Below, piece after piece: positions 9,062 to 18,558 of a DNA stretch of 40,319 nucleotides (position 1 is the stretch's first letter; each line of letters starts with the position of its first letter). The notes under the pieces were generated by a model that saw only the letters and a list, made by a program, of their open reading frames with translations, did not search any database and was not told the DNA's origin. The stretch comes from Clostridiales bacterium (GTDB taxonomy: Bacteria; Bacillota; Clostridia; Christensenellales; Borkfalkiaceae): contig SVHP01000008.1 in assembly GCA_015055735.1 (NCBI GenBank), forward strand, positions 1 to 40,319, in the 5' to 3' direction. The position numbers and the translations under genes are program-made.

Positions 9062-10072
9062 ATGTTAGAAACCTTTTTAGCCACCCTGAACCCTATGCTT
9101 ACGCTGTTTATTTGCATATCAGTCGGATTTGTTTTGCGAAAAACTAATATTTTAGGCGACGGGGCTAGTACTGTTTTAGCAAAACTCGAAAATTGGGTAT
9201 TCGTGCCTGTGTTAAACTTTTCGGCTATGTCGCAGTACTTTAAAGTTCAAACGCTCATCTCCCACGCATCTAATTTAATTTTTTCAAGCTTAAGCTTGGT
9301 CGTTTCGGTAGTGCTTACCCTTATCCTCGTTAGATTTTTCGTCAAGGATAAACACTCCTATCAAACGGGCGTTTATAAATATGCGCTAACCTTTGCAAAC
9401 AGTGGATATATGGGCGATCCTATAATCCTTGCAATCTTTGGAATCAGTGGACTTTCATTTTATAAAATAGTCACTCTCCCTATGAATATTTTAACTTACT
9501 CTTGGGGATTAAACCTACTCGTCCCAAAAGGCGAAAAAAAGCAAAGTTTTATTAAAAATCTCGTTAACGCACCAATGGTCGGTATGTTAGTTGGCATAAT
9601 CGCAGGGCTTTCTGGGCTTGGCGACCTTATATATACAACCACCGAACTTTCATTTTTATCAAGCGTTATCGACTCGCTAAAATCTTGCATGGGTCCTGTG
9701 GCTATGCTTATTGCTGGGCTAACCATAGCAAACTTTAACCTAAAGAAAACCTTTACTAACTTAAAGGTATATATACTTTCTTTTTTAAGGTTAGTACTTA
9801 TTCCTATAATCGTAATAGGCAGTGTATTTGCATTAAAAGAACTTGGCAATTTACTTTTCGGCTTATCGGTTGACAACTCTATTTTATACCTATTATTCTT
9901 TGCCGTTGCAACCCCTATGGGCATGAATACAATCGTCTTTCCACAAGCGTTCGGTGGGGACGCAACGCTAGGTGCGTCGATGACAGCCGTTTCGCACACC
10001 CTTTGCATAATTTCAATACCGATAATGTACGCCCTACTAACGCTAATTTTCGGTAGTGCGCCTATATTTTAG
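9062..10072 (+). CDS. AEC (auxin efflux carrier-like) family transporter
   Basis: Membrane carrier of the AEC superfamily, whose bacterial members move organic acids such as malate or malonate. The 336 residues show about ten helices in two five-helix halves with a short polar loop in the middle (about residues 155-165, GEKKQSF). The C-terminal half has the conserved small-residue/proline stretch (ATPMGMNTIVFPQAFGGDA) seen in the family's crossover helices. It has its own perfect promoter and ends at a bidirectional terminator shared with the hydratase gene. Possible substrate: a carboxylate, by inference only. Confidence 0.85.
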   Translation: MLETFLATLNPMLTLFICISVGFVLRKTNILGDGASTVLAKLENWVFVPVLNFSAMSQYFKVQTLISHASNLIFSSLSLVVSVVLTLILVRFFVKDKHSYQTGVYKYALTFANSGYMGDPIILAIFGISGLSFYKIVTLPMNILTYSWGLNLLVPKGEKKQSFIKNLVNAPMVGMLVGIIAGLSGLGDLIYTTTELSFLSSVIDSLKSCMGPVAMLIAGLTIANFNLKKTFTNLKVYILSFLRLVLIPIIVIGSVFALKELGNLLFGLSVDNSILYLLFFAVATPMGMNTIVFPQAFGGDATLGASMTAVSHTLCIISIPIMYALLTLIFGSAPIF

Positions 10073-10090
10073 AAAAATCATATGAAATTC

Positions 10091-10128
10091 AAAAAGCACT
10101 TTGAAACCCAACTTTCAAAGTGCTTTTT
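10091..10128. terminator. Bidirectional terminator between the AEC gene and the hydratase
   Basis: A perfect 16-bp stem (10091-10106 with 10113-10128) around a 6-nt loop, with an A-tract on one side and a T-tract on the other, so it can stop transcription from both convergent genes. Confidence 0.9.
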
Positions 10129-10150
10129 CTTGTTTTTATAAAATTTTTTA

Positions 10151-10273
10151 CACCATAACGTATCGATAGACATTATCACGTTGCGCTAACAACTATCATA
10201 CGACGCTAGTCGTTATAATGTTGCGCTAGCAACTATCATTCACCGTTAGGTGTTATCACGTTGCGCTAGCAAC
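10151..10273 (-). repeat. Array of short hairpins (dispersed repeat, copy 1)
   Basis: Five small palindromes start at 10180, 10201, 10220, 10241 and 10260, about 20 bp apart, giving a 40-bp super-period. Three are GTTGC-GCTA-GCAAC or a one-base variant; the other two are CGAC-GCTA-GTCG and CACC-GTTA-GGTG. Stems are 4-5 bp with 4-nt loops, joined by spacers such as TATCAT and TTATAAT. A degenerate sixth unit (TATCGATA) lies at 10161. The array touches the stop codon of the hydratase gene. Read on the minus strand it matches the second array at 19525-19590. It is not a CRISPR, and its function is unknown. Confidence 0.75.
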
Positions 10274-10275
10274 TT

Positions 10276-12444
10276 TTATCCCTTGTAGTAGTTAATTAGA
10301 CAGCCTTTAAGGATAATTTGTTTTTCAGCGTCGGTTAGAGCGTCCATCTTTAGCTTGATATCTCTCTTCGTTTTACCGATAACTGTTGCCTTGAATTCTT
10401 TTGCGCCGTTAGCGATACCTTCCTTAACCCCTTTAATTAAGATATATTCGCCCACTTCAAAATCGTTCTTGTCTGCAAGTAGTGGTAGCATACCCCAGTT
10501 GATAAGGTTGCTTCTATATCTCTTTGTTGCGTATTCTTTAGCGATATTTGCTACGCCACCTAGTACTCTTTGGCAAGATGCAGCTTGTTCTCTAGCCGAG
10601 CCGTCACCAGGCTTAATTGAACAAACTACGCTACCGTAAGAAGTTTTGCTTTCATCAAGTCCTAGTTCGGTTGGGAAGCCACCGTCCCTAACTTCTTTTG
10701 CCCTACCAACGTAGTTAGGGTCTTTTCTTGAGAGCGCAAACTCTGCAAGTTTAAGTGGGTTAGAACGGTAAGAAGAAGTTTCGCCCGATGGAATAAGTTC
10801 GTCGGTAGTGGTCACAGAGTCGTTTATAACCGATACTACCTTCAACAACAAATCGTCCTTAAGCGCTTGCATCTTTGGCCAGTCTGCAATGTTTGGTCCG
10901 TAAACCAAGTCTTTGTTTTGGTCGCCACTGCCTACTGCGTTAAATACTCTCGCCCTATAAATCTTGTTGTCAAAACGATACTTTTTAACCTTGTTAGCGT
11001 ACTCCATATCCATAGCCGAAGTAATTGCGCCACCGTTTTTAGCAGTTGCTGCGATACTTCTTGCGTCCATTAGAGCGACAGCCGAAAGTTGACCGTTTGC
11101 AGGCTTACTTCCTTCTCTACTTTCAAAGTTTCTAGTGGTATGACGGATAGAAAGTCCGTTATTTTGTGGTACGTCGCCTGCGCCAAAGCAAGGGCCACAG
11201 AAAGCAGTTTTAATAACTGCGCCGTTATCTATAAGTTTACTGATATATCCCGTATCCACTAATCCCTTGTATACAGGTTGGCTAGACGGATAAATATCCA
11301 AAGTGAAATCGTTGTTATTAACTTCGCTATCCCCTAAAATATTAGATGCTTCGGCGATATTTTCGTACATACCACCTGCGCAACCTGCGATGACGCCTTG
11401 TTCAACGAAAACCTTGCCGTCACGAATCTTATCGGTCAACTTAAAAGTGCCTTTTCCTTCAGGTAAGAGTTTTTGACCAGCCTCTTCGCACTCTTTAAGT
11501 AGTTCGTAAGGGCGTGATAAAAATTCACGGATAGTATAGGCGTTAGATGGGTGGAACGGAAGGGCTATCATAGGTTCAACCTTAGATAGGTCGATAACTA
11601 TACCCTTATCGTAATAAGTGCCTTCTTCAGGGTTCATTTGTTTATAAGCGTCAGCCCTACCGTGTTCAGCGTAGTAAGCCTTGGTCTTTTCGTCGGTCAC
11701 CCAAACCGATGATAAACAGGTCGTTTCGGTAGTCATAACGTCGATACCGTTTCTAAAGTCCATAGAAAGGGTTTTAATACCGTTTCCAACGAACTCTAAA
11801 ATTTTATTCTTAACGAATCCACTCTTAAAAGTTGCCTTAACGAGCGCTAACGCCACGTCGTGTGGGCCAACCCCCTTTCTTAGTCTACCCTTTAGGTTGA
11901 CTGCAACTATTTCAGGCATATCCACGTCGTAAGTTCTATCGAGAAGTTGTTTAACTAATTCAGGCCCACCTTCGCCAACGGCAAGCGCTCCTAATGCGCC
12001 GTAGCGAGTATGTGAGTCCGAACCCAAAATCATTGCGCCTGAAAAAGCACGCATTTCTCTCATGTATTGGTGAATAACTGCTAAATGTGGAGGAACGAAC
12101 GCCCCACCATACTTTTTAGCAGCCGAAAGCCCGAACACGTGATCGTCTTCATTGATAGTGCCACCTACTGCGCAGAGTGAGTTGTGGCAGTTGGTCAAGG
12201 TGTAAGGGATAGGGAATTTTTCTAGCCCCGAAGCCTTTGCCGTTTGGATAATGCCAACGTAGGTTATATCGTGAGAAGTAATTTCGTCAAACTTAAGGTT
12301 AAGAGCCGTATCGTTATTAGAAATATTATGAGAAGCCAAAATTTTGTAAGCCATACCACCCTTTTTAGCGGTTAAATCTTTGGTCTTTGCGCGAACGAGT
12401 TTTCCATCTCGAAAATAAACGCCTTTATCAATAAGTTTTATCAT
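10276..12444 (-). CDS. Aconitase-family hydratase (acon_putative type)
   Basis: Iron-sulfur hydro-lyase of the aconitase superfamily, 722 residues. The 4Fe-4S ligands are Cys355 (AGCAGG), Cys416 and Cys419 (CGPC), at nearly the same spacing as in mitochondrial aconitase. The [12 protein letters not shown] motif of domain 1 is also present. A C-terminal swivelling domain follows (about residues 560-722). It resembles the separate aconitase branch typified by E. coli YbhJ and TIGR01342 more than AcnA or AcnB. Citrate/isocitrate isomerisation is therefore likely but unproven. No citrate synthase or isocitrate dehydrogenase gene lies nearby. It is transcribed alone from its own promoter, and its stop codon abuts the hairpin array. 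Confidence 0.85.
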   Translation of the reverse strand: MIKLIDKGVYFRDGKLVRAKTKDLTAKKGGMAYKILASHNISNNDTALNLKFDEITSHDITYVGIIQTAKASGLEKFPIPYTLTNCHNSLCAVGGTINEDDHVFGLSAAKKYGGAFVPPHLAVIHQYMREMRAFSGAMILGSDSHTRYGALGALAVGEGGPELVKQLLDRTYDVDMPEIVAVNLKGRLRKGVGPHDVALALVKATFKSGFVKNKILEFVGNGIKTLSMDFRNGIDVMTTETTCLSSVWVTDEKTKAYYAEHGRADAYKQMNPEEGTYYDKGIVIDLSKVEPMIALPFHPSNAYTIREFLSRPYELLKECEEAGQKLLPEGKGTFKLTDKIRDGKVFVEQGVIAGCAGGMYENIAEASNILGDSEVNNNDFTLDIYPSSQPVYKGLVDTGYISKLIDNGAVIKTAFCGPCFGAGDVPQNNGLSIRHTTRNFESREGSKPANGQLSAVALMDARSIAATAKNGGAITSAMDMEYANKVKKYRFDNKIYRARVFNAVGSGDQNKDLVYGPNIADWPKMQALKDDLLLKVVSVINDSVTTTDELIPSGETSSYRSNPLKLAEFALSRKDPNYVGRAKEVRDGGFPTELGLDESKTSYGSVVCSIKPGDGSAREQAASCQRVLGGVANIAKEYATKRYRSNLINWGMLPLLADKNDFEVGEYILIKGVKEGIANGAKEFKATVIGKTKRDIKLKMDALTDAEKQIILKGCLINYYKG

Positions 12445-12487
12445 AGTAGTTCTCCATTTTTGTTAAACTTTTTTTGGTACACGATAG

Positions 12488-12516
12488 ATTATATAATATT
12501 ATTGAAAATTTGGCAA
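12488..12516 (-). promoter_or_regulatory. Promoter of the aconitase-family hydratase
   Basis: On the minus strand TTGCCA, 17 bp, exact TATAAT. It lies 45-70 bp before the hydratase start, which is preceded by a GGAG ribosome site. Confidence 0.7.
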
Positions 12517-12559
12517 GGATATAAAAGACTAAAAATTCGAAAAAAATCAAAATTCCCCC

Positions 12560-12588
12560 TTGCTTTTTGCTCGGTTTTGTATTACAAT
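12560..12588 (+). promoter_or_regulatory. Promoter of the small membrane protein
   Basis: TTGCTT (12560-12565), 17 bp, TACAAT (12583-12588), directly before the strong ribosome site AAAGGAGG ahead of the ATG at 12607. Confidence 0.55.
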
Positions 12589-12606
12589 GTACTAAAGGAG
12601 GCCATT

Positions 12607-13065
12607 ATGAAAAAATTTAAGTTTAAGTATTCGCCAATAGTTTGGGTGCTTTTGTCGGTAGTTTTAATATTTTGCATACTCGGTCTAACTCTCAATATTT
12701 TGAATATAATAAACTATTCGGCAGTAAAAAACTTTGAACTAATTAGCCACGTTTGTCTTATAGTTTTAACTGCGTTTATCACAGTTTTTGTGTTCGGCGT
12801 AATCTTTTACGGGCGATACGTAATTAAAAAACAAGCGCTATACACATATTTTGGGTTTGTTTACGTAAAAACGGCAATCAAAGATATCGTACAAATAACG
12901 CATTTTAAGAAAAGCGATAAGTTGGTGGTGTATTTTTCCGACCAAAAATATTCGGTAATAGTTATTTCGCCTAACGAATACGAACAATTTATCCTAGAAC
13001 TTAGAAAGGAAAATCCACAGATAATTTACACTTCTGAAATAGACGGCGAACAAATGCCCGAATAA
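12607..13065 (+). CDS. Small membrane protein with PH-like tail, unknown function
   Basis: A 152-residue protein. Longer readings from an upstream ATG are unlikely because AAAGGAGG sits 6 bp or so before the ATG at 12607 and a promoter lies just upstream. Two transmembrane segments (about residues 10-32 and 45-68) are followed by a cytoplasmic region with alternating strands (about 72-135). That layout resembles bacterial PH-domain membrane proteins, but the match is by pattern only. No partner genes are evident; the gene stands alone between the hydratase and the M-box. The real function is unknown. Confidence 0.7.
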   Translation: MKKFKFKYSPIVWVLLSVVLIFCILGLTLNILNIINYSAVKNFELISHVCLIVLTAFITVFVFGVIFYGRYVIKKQALYTYFGFVYVKTAIKDIVQITHFKKSDKLVVYFSDQKYSVIVISPNEYEQFILELRKENPQIIYTSEIDGEQMPE

Positions 13066-13102
13066 AAATTTTTTTGACCGAAAATTTTTTGCTTAAAAAT
13101 TA

Positions 13103-13131
13103 TTGACAAGCAAAAAAAATAATAGTATATT
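13103..13131 (+). promoter_or_regulatory. Promoter of the M-box/mgtE transcript
   Basis: Exact TTGACA (13103-13108), 17 bp, TATATT (13126-13131), a near-consensus promoter placing the transcript start just before the riboswitch. Confidence 0.8.
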
Positions 13132-13140
13132 GTATTTGTA

Positions 13141-13398
13141 GAAAATAGAATGGCATATAGCCAAGATATAATAAATCCGGTAGGTAAGGCTACCATAGGG
13201 ATACGGACTAATACCGCGAAATAGTGGAGACACTATAAGTTGGTCAACAGACCCCGTCGAAAGCAAGGCGGGATCTAATTTAGTTTCATTGCCCTACGGT
13301 GCTAAAGCCAGCATGGTTAACCATTTTTCATTGAGTGGAATTTGATTAGGTCAAGTAATACGCCTACCGCATTTTTTGTGGTAGGTTTTATTTTTTGC
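13141..13398 (+). ncRNA. M-box (ykoK) magnesium riboswitch with terminator
   Basis: Magnesium-sensing leader RNA controlling mgtE. Signature pieces occur in order: GGTAGGTAAGGCTACC (13179-13194), GGGATACGG, GGTCAACAGA (13242-13251) and GGTGCTAAAGC (13298-13307). TAGGG (13196-13200) pairs with CCCTA (13292-13296) to close the core. The expression platform is an intrinsic terminator: CCTACCGC (13363-13370) pairs with GTGGTAGG (13378-13385), followed by TTTTATTTTTT. GGTAGG at 13179-13184 could instead pair with CCTACC of the terminator, an inferred antiterminator. High magnesium should favour termination, as in known M-boxes. Confidence 0.9.
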
Positions 13399-13484
13399 TT
13401 TTGTCGCACCAAACGATTGATAAAGTGTAACTAAAAACCTACTAGCCACCTAAATCTAAAAAATTTATAAGGAGAATACTAGTT

Positions 13485-14852
13485 ATGACGCAAGAATTAG
13501 AAGTTATGTTCGAACGAATTTCGTTTTGCTTTGAAACGAGAAAGTTTGCCGATTTAAGAATTCTCCTTCTCGATATGGAGCCTGCGGATATTGCTCTATT
13601 TATGGAAGACAACCTAAATGAAAAAGAACAATTGATGTTTTTTAGAATTTTACCTAAAGAACTAGCTAGTGACGTTTTCGTTGAAATCGATACCGACCTA
13701 CAAGAAATTCTAATCAAGGCATTTACCGATAAGGAGTTAAAAGCAGTCATCGACGACATGTATCTTGACGATACGGTTGACGTCATTGAAGAAATGCCTG
13801 CTAACGTCGTTAAGAGAATTTTACAAAACTCCACTCCGGAAGATAGAAAGCAAATAAACGAACTGTTAGAATACCCTGAAGATTCGGCAGGCTCTATCAT
13901 GACCACCGAGTTTATATCCTTCTCGCCATCGACCACTATCGAGTCGGCGTTTGAAAAAATTAGAAGGACGGGCGTTAATAAAGAAACCATTTACACCTGC
14001 TACGTGGTCGATAGAAAGAAGCGACTAGTTGGCGTTGTGTCGGTAAAAGACATGCTTTTAGCCGAAACTAACGCTTTGATTGCCGACGTTATGGACTCTA
14101 ACGCCATAACGGTAGAAACTCTAGAAGATAAAGAGCAAGTTGCCCTAAAATTCAGTAAGTACGACTTTTTGGCGCTACCCGTTATAGATAGAGAAGGGTG
14201 CTTAGTCGGTATCGTTACCGTCGACGACGCTGTGGACGTTATCCAGGAAGAAGCCACCGAAGATATCCAAAAAATGGCGGCTGTCCTTCCTAACGAAAAG
14301 CCGTACCTTAAACAATCGGTTTTCTCCACTTGGAAAGCTAGAGTGCCTTGGCTAATTTTACTGCTTATCACTTCTACTTTTACAAGCTTGATTTTAGCAA
14401 GTTATGAACAAAAACTCAACAAGATAAGCACCGTTTTGCTCGCTTTCGTGCCTATGCTAATGGGTACTGCTGGTAACGCAGGTGGTCAAACTTCGGTTAC
14501 CATTATCCGTGCGCTAGCAGTTGGCGAAATAGAGTTTAAAGACATCTTTAAGGTTATGCTAAAAGAACTTTTGGTTTCGCTATGTATCGGTCTTACCGTG
14601 GGCGTTATTTGTTTTGCAAAGATTATGCTATTAGATAATCTTTATAGCACTATCGCTCTAAACGAAGCCTTCGTTATCTCGCTCGTTTGTTCTATAAGTT
14701 TAATTATGGCAAAACTCGTCGGCTGTATTCTCCCACTCTTTGCTAAGAAAATCCGCCTTGACCCAGCGGTTGTTGCAAGCCCATTAATGACCACTATAGT
14801 GGACGCTTTGGCGCTTATTATCTATTGCACCATTTCACTTGCTATTCTGTAA
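13485..14852 (+). CDS. mgtE: Magnesium transporter MgtE
   Basis: Magnesium channel gated by intracellular Mg2+. The 455 residues match MgtE: an N-terminal superhelical domain (about 1-125), two CBS domains (about 135-250), a connecting helix, and five membrane helices from about residue 280. The pore signature PMLMGTAGNAGGQTSV is present. A ribosome site AAGGAG precedes the ATG. The upstream M-box makes it magnesium-repressed. The next gene, an ECF S component, begins 24 bp after its stop, so both share the riboswitch-controlled transcript. Confidence 0.97.
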   Translation: MTQELEVMFERISFCFETRKFADLRILLLDMEPADIALFMEDNLNEKEQLMFFRILPKELASDVFVEIDTDLQEILIKAFTDKELKAVIDDMYLDDTVDVIEEMPANVVKRILQNSTPEDRKQINELLEYPEDSAGSIMTTEFISFSPSTTIESAFEKIRRTGVNKETIYTCYVVDRKKRLVGVVSVKDMLLAETNALIADVMDSNAITVETLEDKEQVALKFSKYDFLALPVIDREGCLVGIVTVDDAVDVIQEEATEDIQKMAAVLPNEKPYLKQSVFSTWKARVPWLILLLITSTFTSLILASYEQKLNKISTVLLAFVPMLMGTAGNAGGQTSVTIIRALAVGEIEFKDIFKVMLKELLVSLCIGLTVGVICFAKIMLLDNLYSTIALNEAFVISLVCSISLIMAKLVGCILPLFAKKIRLDPAVVASPLMTTIVDALALIIYCTISLAIL

Positions 14853-14876
14853 AAAAATTATACGAGGATATAAATT

Positions 14877-15389
14877 ATGAAAAACACTTCTACTTTTAAG
14901 ATTGTTTCTAGCGCATTGTTTTGCGCGCTAGTATTCGTTGGAACTTTTATTTCAATTCCCACCCCTTCTTTTGGCAACGTTAATTTGGGGGACGCATTTT
15001 TGCTTATCGGTGGATATTTATTAGGACCTTACGCAATAATCGCTTGTCCACTCGGCGCAAGCTTATGTGATTTAGCAAGTGGATATACTATTTACGCCCC
15101 TGCAACCTTTATAATTAAGGCGCTTATGGTGTGTTCGATAATGCTAAACAAAAAATACTTGAAAAAAGTAATAAAAAACCAAACGGTTTTCTTGGTTATT
15201 TCTTTTGTTATCGCTGAACTTATTATGGCTTTAGGGTATCTTGGATACGAATTTATTCTATACGATTTGTCAGCGCTTGCAAATGTTCCGTTCAACCTAG
15301 TTCAAGGCGCTATAAATACAGTAGTTGCAATCGTGCTAGTGCTTTTACTTACAAAACTTAAAGTACTAGATAAATATAAAGATAAATAG
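14877..15389 (+). CDS. ECF transporter S component
   Basis: Substrate-binding membrane subunit of an energy-coupling-factor transporter; 170 residues with about five or six helices. The family marks are visible: an N-terminal basic segment with small residues, then GNVNLGDAFLLIGGYLLGP, the loop-and-helix that docks to the EcfT subunit and binds substrate. EcfA and EcfT are not nearby, as is usual for shared (group II) modules. Its substrate cannot be read from sequence. Co-transcription with mgtE under the M-box hints at a magnesium-linked or cation-linked role, but many such pairings are incidental. Confidence 0.8.
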   Translation: MKNTSTFKIVSSALFCALVFVGTFISIPTPSFGNVNLGDAFLLIGGYLLGPYAIIACPLGASLCDLASGYTIYAPATFIIKALMVCSIMLNKKYLKKVIKNQTVFLVISFVIAELIMALGYLGYEFILYDLSALANVPFNLVQGAINTVVAIVLVLLLTKLKVLDKYKDK

Positions 15390-15411
15390 AAAATTTATAA
15401 AAAACAGCAAA

Positions 15412-15444
15412 AAAAATGCTTATGCGACTTGCATAAGCATTTTT
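15412..15444. terminator. Bidirectional terminator between the ECF gene and uppP
   Basis: A 14-bp perfect stem (15412-15425 with 15431-15444) around GACTT, with A- and T-tracts on either side. It serves both convergent transcripts. Confidence 0.9.
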
Positions 15445-15457
15445 ATTTTATCAAAAT

Positions 15458-16240
15458 TTATCTAACGAAATATACTATTAAGTTGGTTATAGAAATCACT
15501 ACTAGATATAAACTAAACCATTTGTAATTTGCTTTCTTTATAATTTTTAGCATAAATCTAATGGCGATATATCCACATACCATGGCTGTTAAAATTCCTA
15601 AAAGCAGTGGAATAAGGTCTATACTTGCCCCGCCGTCACCAGTGATTAAATCCAAGCCTTCAAGGAACGCCGCCGCCAAAATTATAGGGATACTCATTAA
15701 AAAAGTAAAGTTAGCGTTATCTTCTCTATTGACCTTAGCAATATTACCTGCCGTCAAGGTTGCGCCACTTCTCGAAATGCCACTAACAACGCCCACAGCC
15801 TGACCTAAACCCATGTAGAGTGCAGTTTTAGGGGTTAAAGGCTGATGCGCCTTTACCTTTTTAGCCCTAAATTCCGAAAAGAGCATAGCCCCTGCCGTAA
15901 TTAAAAAGGTAATGGATAGTAGCCAAACGTTTTTTTCAAAAATTATATCTAAATCTATAACTTTAGCAAAGATTATACCTACTATCCCAGCAGGGACTGT
16001 GGCTATAACTAGATATAAGAATTTATTGAACGGCTTTTTAAAAAGTTCCAAAATTTGTTTCCAAAGCACCACGACAACGGGAACTAAAGTCCCTAAGTGT
16101 AGCATAACGCTATAAAACAAGACGTTATCGTGTATACCAAACCAATTTTGTAGTAGCAGTAAATGTCCACTAGACGATATAGGCAAGAACTCTGCAAAGC
16201 CTTGCACTGCGCCAAGCACTATGGCTTGCCAAATTTCCAT
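15458..16240 (-). CDS. uppP: Undecaprenyl-diphosphatase UppP (BacA)
   Basis: Membrane phosphatase that recycles undecaprenyl pyrophosphate to the monophosphate carrier for cell-wall synthesis; extra copies give bacitracin resistance. The 260 residues include the catalytic EFLPISSSGH (Glu17) and GISRSGATL (Arg157), with about eight hydrophobic helices. It lies 59 bp downstream of the LysR regulator gene on the same strand and ends at the bidirectional terminator. Certain. Confidence 0.97.
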   Translation of the reverse strand: MEIWQAIVLGAVQGFAEFLPISSSGHLLLLQNWFGIHDNVLFYSVMLHLGTLVPVVVVLWKQILELFKKPFNKFLYLVIATVPAGIVGIIFAKVIDLDIIFEKNVWLLSITFLITAGAMLFSEFRAKKVKAHQPLTPKTALYMGLGQAVGVVSGISRSGATLTAGNIAKVNREDNANFTFLMSIPIILAAAFLEGLDLITGDGGASIDLIPLLLGILTAMVCGYIAIRFMLKIIKKANYKWFSLYLVVISITNLIVYFVR

Positions 16241-16299
16241 AACAAACTTTTCCCCTTTTTATCATTATTTAACTATATGCTCAAAATCCAAGTATATGC

Positions 16300-17181
16300 T
16301 TAAGCCATAAGTTTTATAAACTCTTTAACGGCAAAAGTCAAAGTGGTATCTTTAGGAAGCGCTAGCCCTATTGCACGGGTTGGCAAAGTAGGGTTAGTTT
16401 TTATTTCTAATAAACTGCCGTCTTCTAACGCACCCTTAACGAATTCTCTAGGGATACAAGCAATCCCTATGCCGTTTTTTGCAAGTTCGACCATAAGTTC
16501 TAGGCTAGCAAGTTCTATCTCAGGGTGCAAATGCACTCCTTGAGAGTGCGCAAAACTAACTATTGCTTGCCTTGTTGCAGTAGATAATTCGAGCATTAGG
16601 AGTGGATAGTCTTGCAATCTCTTTAAGTCCACAACCTTTTCGGTCAATTCCTTAAACTTACTGCTACAAACGAAAGTATCGTGCAGTTGCATAACGGTGT
16701 TTGAAAGGTTGATATCGGTGTCGTCGATAGGAAGATTTACAAATCCAATATCGCCCTTGTTGTTTTTTAATAATTCTATGGTTTCGCTCGAAGTGCCGTT
16801 TTGCAAAATCAAGTTCACGTTAGGATATTTTTCGTGGTATTCTTTAATATACGGCAATAAAAAGTGGGTTGCAACCGTGTCGGATGCACAAATTCTAACC
16901 ACGCCCGTTGCCGTATCTTTTAATTCTATGTATTTACTCTCGGCGTCCTCAAACAGTTTTAGCGCTTTTTCAACGGTAGCAAAAATTTGTTTTCCACCCG
17001 TCTCCGAAAGTTCCATACCCCTATGAGTACGGTTAAAAAGTTTCCCACCGAGTTGTGTTTCAAGTTGCTTTATGGCTTGTGAAACGGCTGGTTGTGAAAT
17101 GTATAACTCTTCGGCAGCCTTGGTTAAGCTCCCACATTTTGCAACTGTGTAAAACACTCTATAAAGTTCTAAATTGACCAT
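16300..17181 (-). CDS. LysR-family transcriptional regulator
   Basis: DNA-binding regulator of 293 residues. Residues 1-60 form the LysR winged helix (SLTKAAEELYISQPAVSQAI), and about 88-290 the two-lobed effector-binding domain. It resembles the CysL/selenium-metabolism-type branch, but effector and targets are unknown. LysR regulators usually control an adjacent divergent gene; here both neighbours (mnmE upstream, uppP downstream) run the same way, so its target is probably elsewhere or uppP. It begins 9 bp after mnmE ends and is likely co-transcribed with it. Confidence 0.9.
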   Translation of the reverse strand: MVNLELYRVFYTVAKCGSLTKAAEELYISQPAVSQAIKQLETQLGGKLFNRTHRGMELSETGGKQIFATVEKALKLFEDAESKYIELKDTATGVVRICASDTVATHFLLPYIKEYHEKYPNVNLILQNGTSSETIELLKNNKGDIGFVNLPIDDTDINLSNTVMQLHDTFVCSSKFKELTEKVVDLKRLQDYPLLMLELSTATRQAIVSFAHSQGVHLHPEIELASLELMVELAKNGIGIACIPREFVKGALEDGSLLEIKTNPTLPTRAIGLALPKDTTLTFAVKEFIKLMA

Positions 17182-17190
17182 ATATTCCCC

Positions 17191-18528
17191 CTATTTGCCA
17201 ACGCAAAACTTAGAAAAAATATTGTTGATTATATCTTCGGTCGCAGTTTTTCCTGAAATTTCGCCGAGCGCATCCCACCCGTCTTTAATGTCGATAGACA
17301 AAATATCAAGTGGAACGATATCTATATTCTCTAGCGCCGACTTAAACTTTTGGTTTGCGACGCATAGTGCGTTAAAATGCCTTTCTTCGCACAAGAAGTC
17401 GCCGTTTAAGTCCATGCCACTGCCAACAGTCTTATCTAGTAGCAGTTTTTTTAACTCTTGTAAATTTTGCTTTTTCAATGCCGAAATGCAAATATCGGCA
17501 ACGTCTAATTTTTTGTCTAGTTTGTCTAGTTTGTTTTGGGCAACGATAACGTTTTTATCCTTTACTATTTGATAAATTGCCTTATCTTGCTCGTCAAAGT
17601 CGCTCGCATCGACCACTAGCAGTATTACGTCGCTTTCGTTAAGTATTCGTTTTGATAAACTTACGCCCAATTCTTCTATCTTATCGTCGCTGTTTCTAAT
17701 GCCTGCCGTGTCCGAAAAGTAAAATCTTACCCCTTCGATTTCGATATTGCCTTCTACTATATCACGGGTAGTGCCTGCAATATCCGAAACGATTGCCTTT
17801 TCATAATTAAGTAGGGCGTTAAGTAATGAACTTTTACCCGTGTTAGGCTTGCCGACAATACCTACTTTAACGCCGTCTTTAAGCGTTCTCCCGAGCCTGT
17901 AGGTCGACTTAAGGCTTTCAACTTTATCTATAACTTCTATTAGTGCGTTCTTTACGTTTACGGTAGATTTGATTTGCAAATCTTCTTCAGGAAAATCCAT
18001 GTCGGCATCAATTTCCGACAAAGCGTCGGTAATTTTGTCTTGTAAATATGTAATTTCTTTGGTTAAGTTTTCTCTATAAAGGTAATACCCAGCCTTTACC
18101 CCCGATACCGATTCGCTATTTATCATATCGATTAGCCCTTCGGCAGATGATAGCGAGAGTTTGCCGTTCATAAACGCACGCTTAGTGAACTCGCCGTTGT
18201 TCGCTAGTCTTGCGCCTAGCGATAAAATCTTTCGGAGTATCCCTTTAGAAATAGCCACACCACCGTGCGAGTGGAATTCTACTATATCTTCGCCCGTAAA
18301 ACTTTTTGGGGCTTTAAAGTAAACGCACATTCCATGATCAGAAAAGCCGTCAGCCAAAATTTCGCCCACGTACATTTTGTTAGGCTCAAAATCTAAAACT
18401 GCCGTCTTACCTTGAGGAACGAACATTTCTTTTGCTATCTCTAAAGATTTTTGTCCGCTTATTCTAATTACGGCAACACCACTAGCGACAAGCGCTGTGG
18501 ATATTGCCGATATCGTGTCAAGTGCCAT
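17191..18528 (-). CDS. mnmE: tRNA modification GTPase MnmE
   Basis: GTPase that with MnmG installs the 5-carboxymethylaminomethyl-type modification on U34 of several tRNAs. The 445 residues hold the folate-binding N-domain (about 1-115), the helical domain, the inserted G domain with P-loop GKPNTGKSS (226-234) and DTAG, and the C-terminal FCVGK motif whose cysteine is conserved. MnmG is not in the window. It lies between the PFEEF membrane protein gene (30 bp gap) and lysR (9 bp gap), suggesting one transcript. Confidence 0.97.
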   Translation of the reverse strand: MALDTISAISTALVASGVAVIRISGQKSLEIAKEMFVPQGKTAVLDFEPNKMYVGEILADGFSDHGMCVYFKAPKSFTGEDIVEFHSHGGVAISKGILRKILSLGARLANNGEFTKRAFMNGKLSLSSAEGLIDMINSESVSGVKAGYYLYRENLTKEITYLQDKITDALSEIDADMDFPEEDLQIKSTVNVKNALIEVIDKVESLKSTYRLGRTLKDGVKVGIVGKPNTGKSSLLNALLNYEKAIVSDIAGTTRDIVEGNIEIEGVRFYFSDTAGIRNSDDKIEELGVSLSKRILNESDVILLVVDASDFDEQDKAIYQIVKDKNVIVAQNKLDKLDKKLDVADICISALKKQNLQELKKLLLDKTVGSGMDLNGDFLCEERHFNALCVANQKFKSALENIDIVPLDILSIDIKDGWDALGEISGKTATEDIINNIFSKFCVGK

Positions 18529-18558
18529 AATTTTTCCTATTATATATCTAATTAAAAG

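Noticed and set aside
10151..10273. CRISPR array
   Set aside because: Units are 20 or 40 bp, the spacers are themselves hairpins of the same family, and there are no cas genes.
12460..12606. N-terminal extension of the small membrane protein
   Set aside because: A promoter and AAAGGAGG lie within it, so translation starts at 12607.
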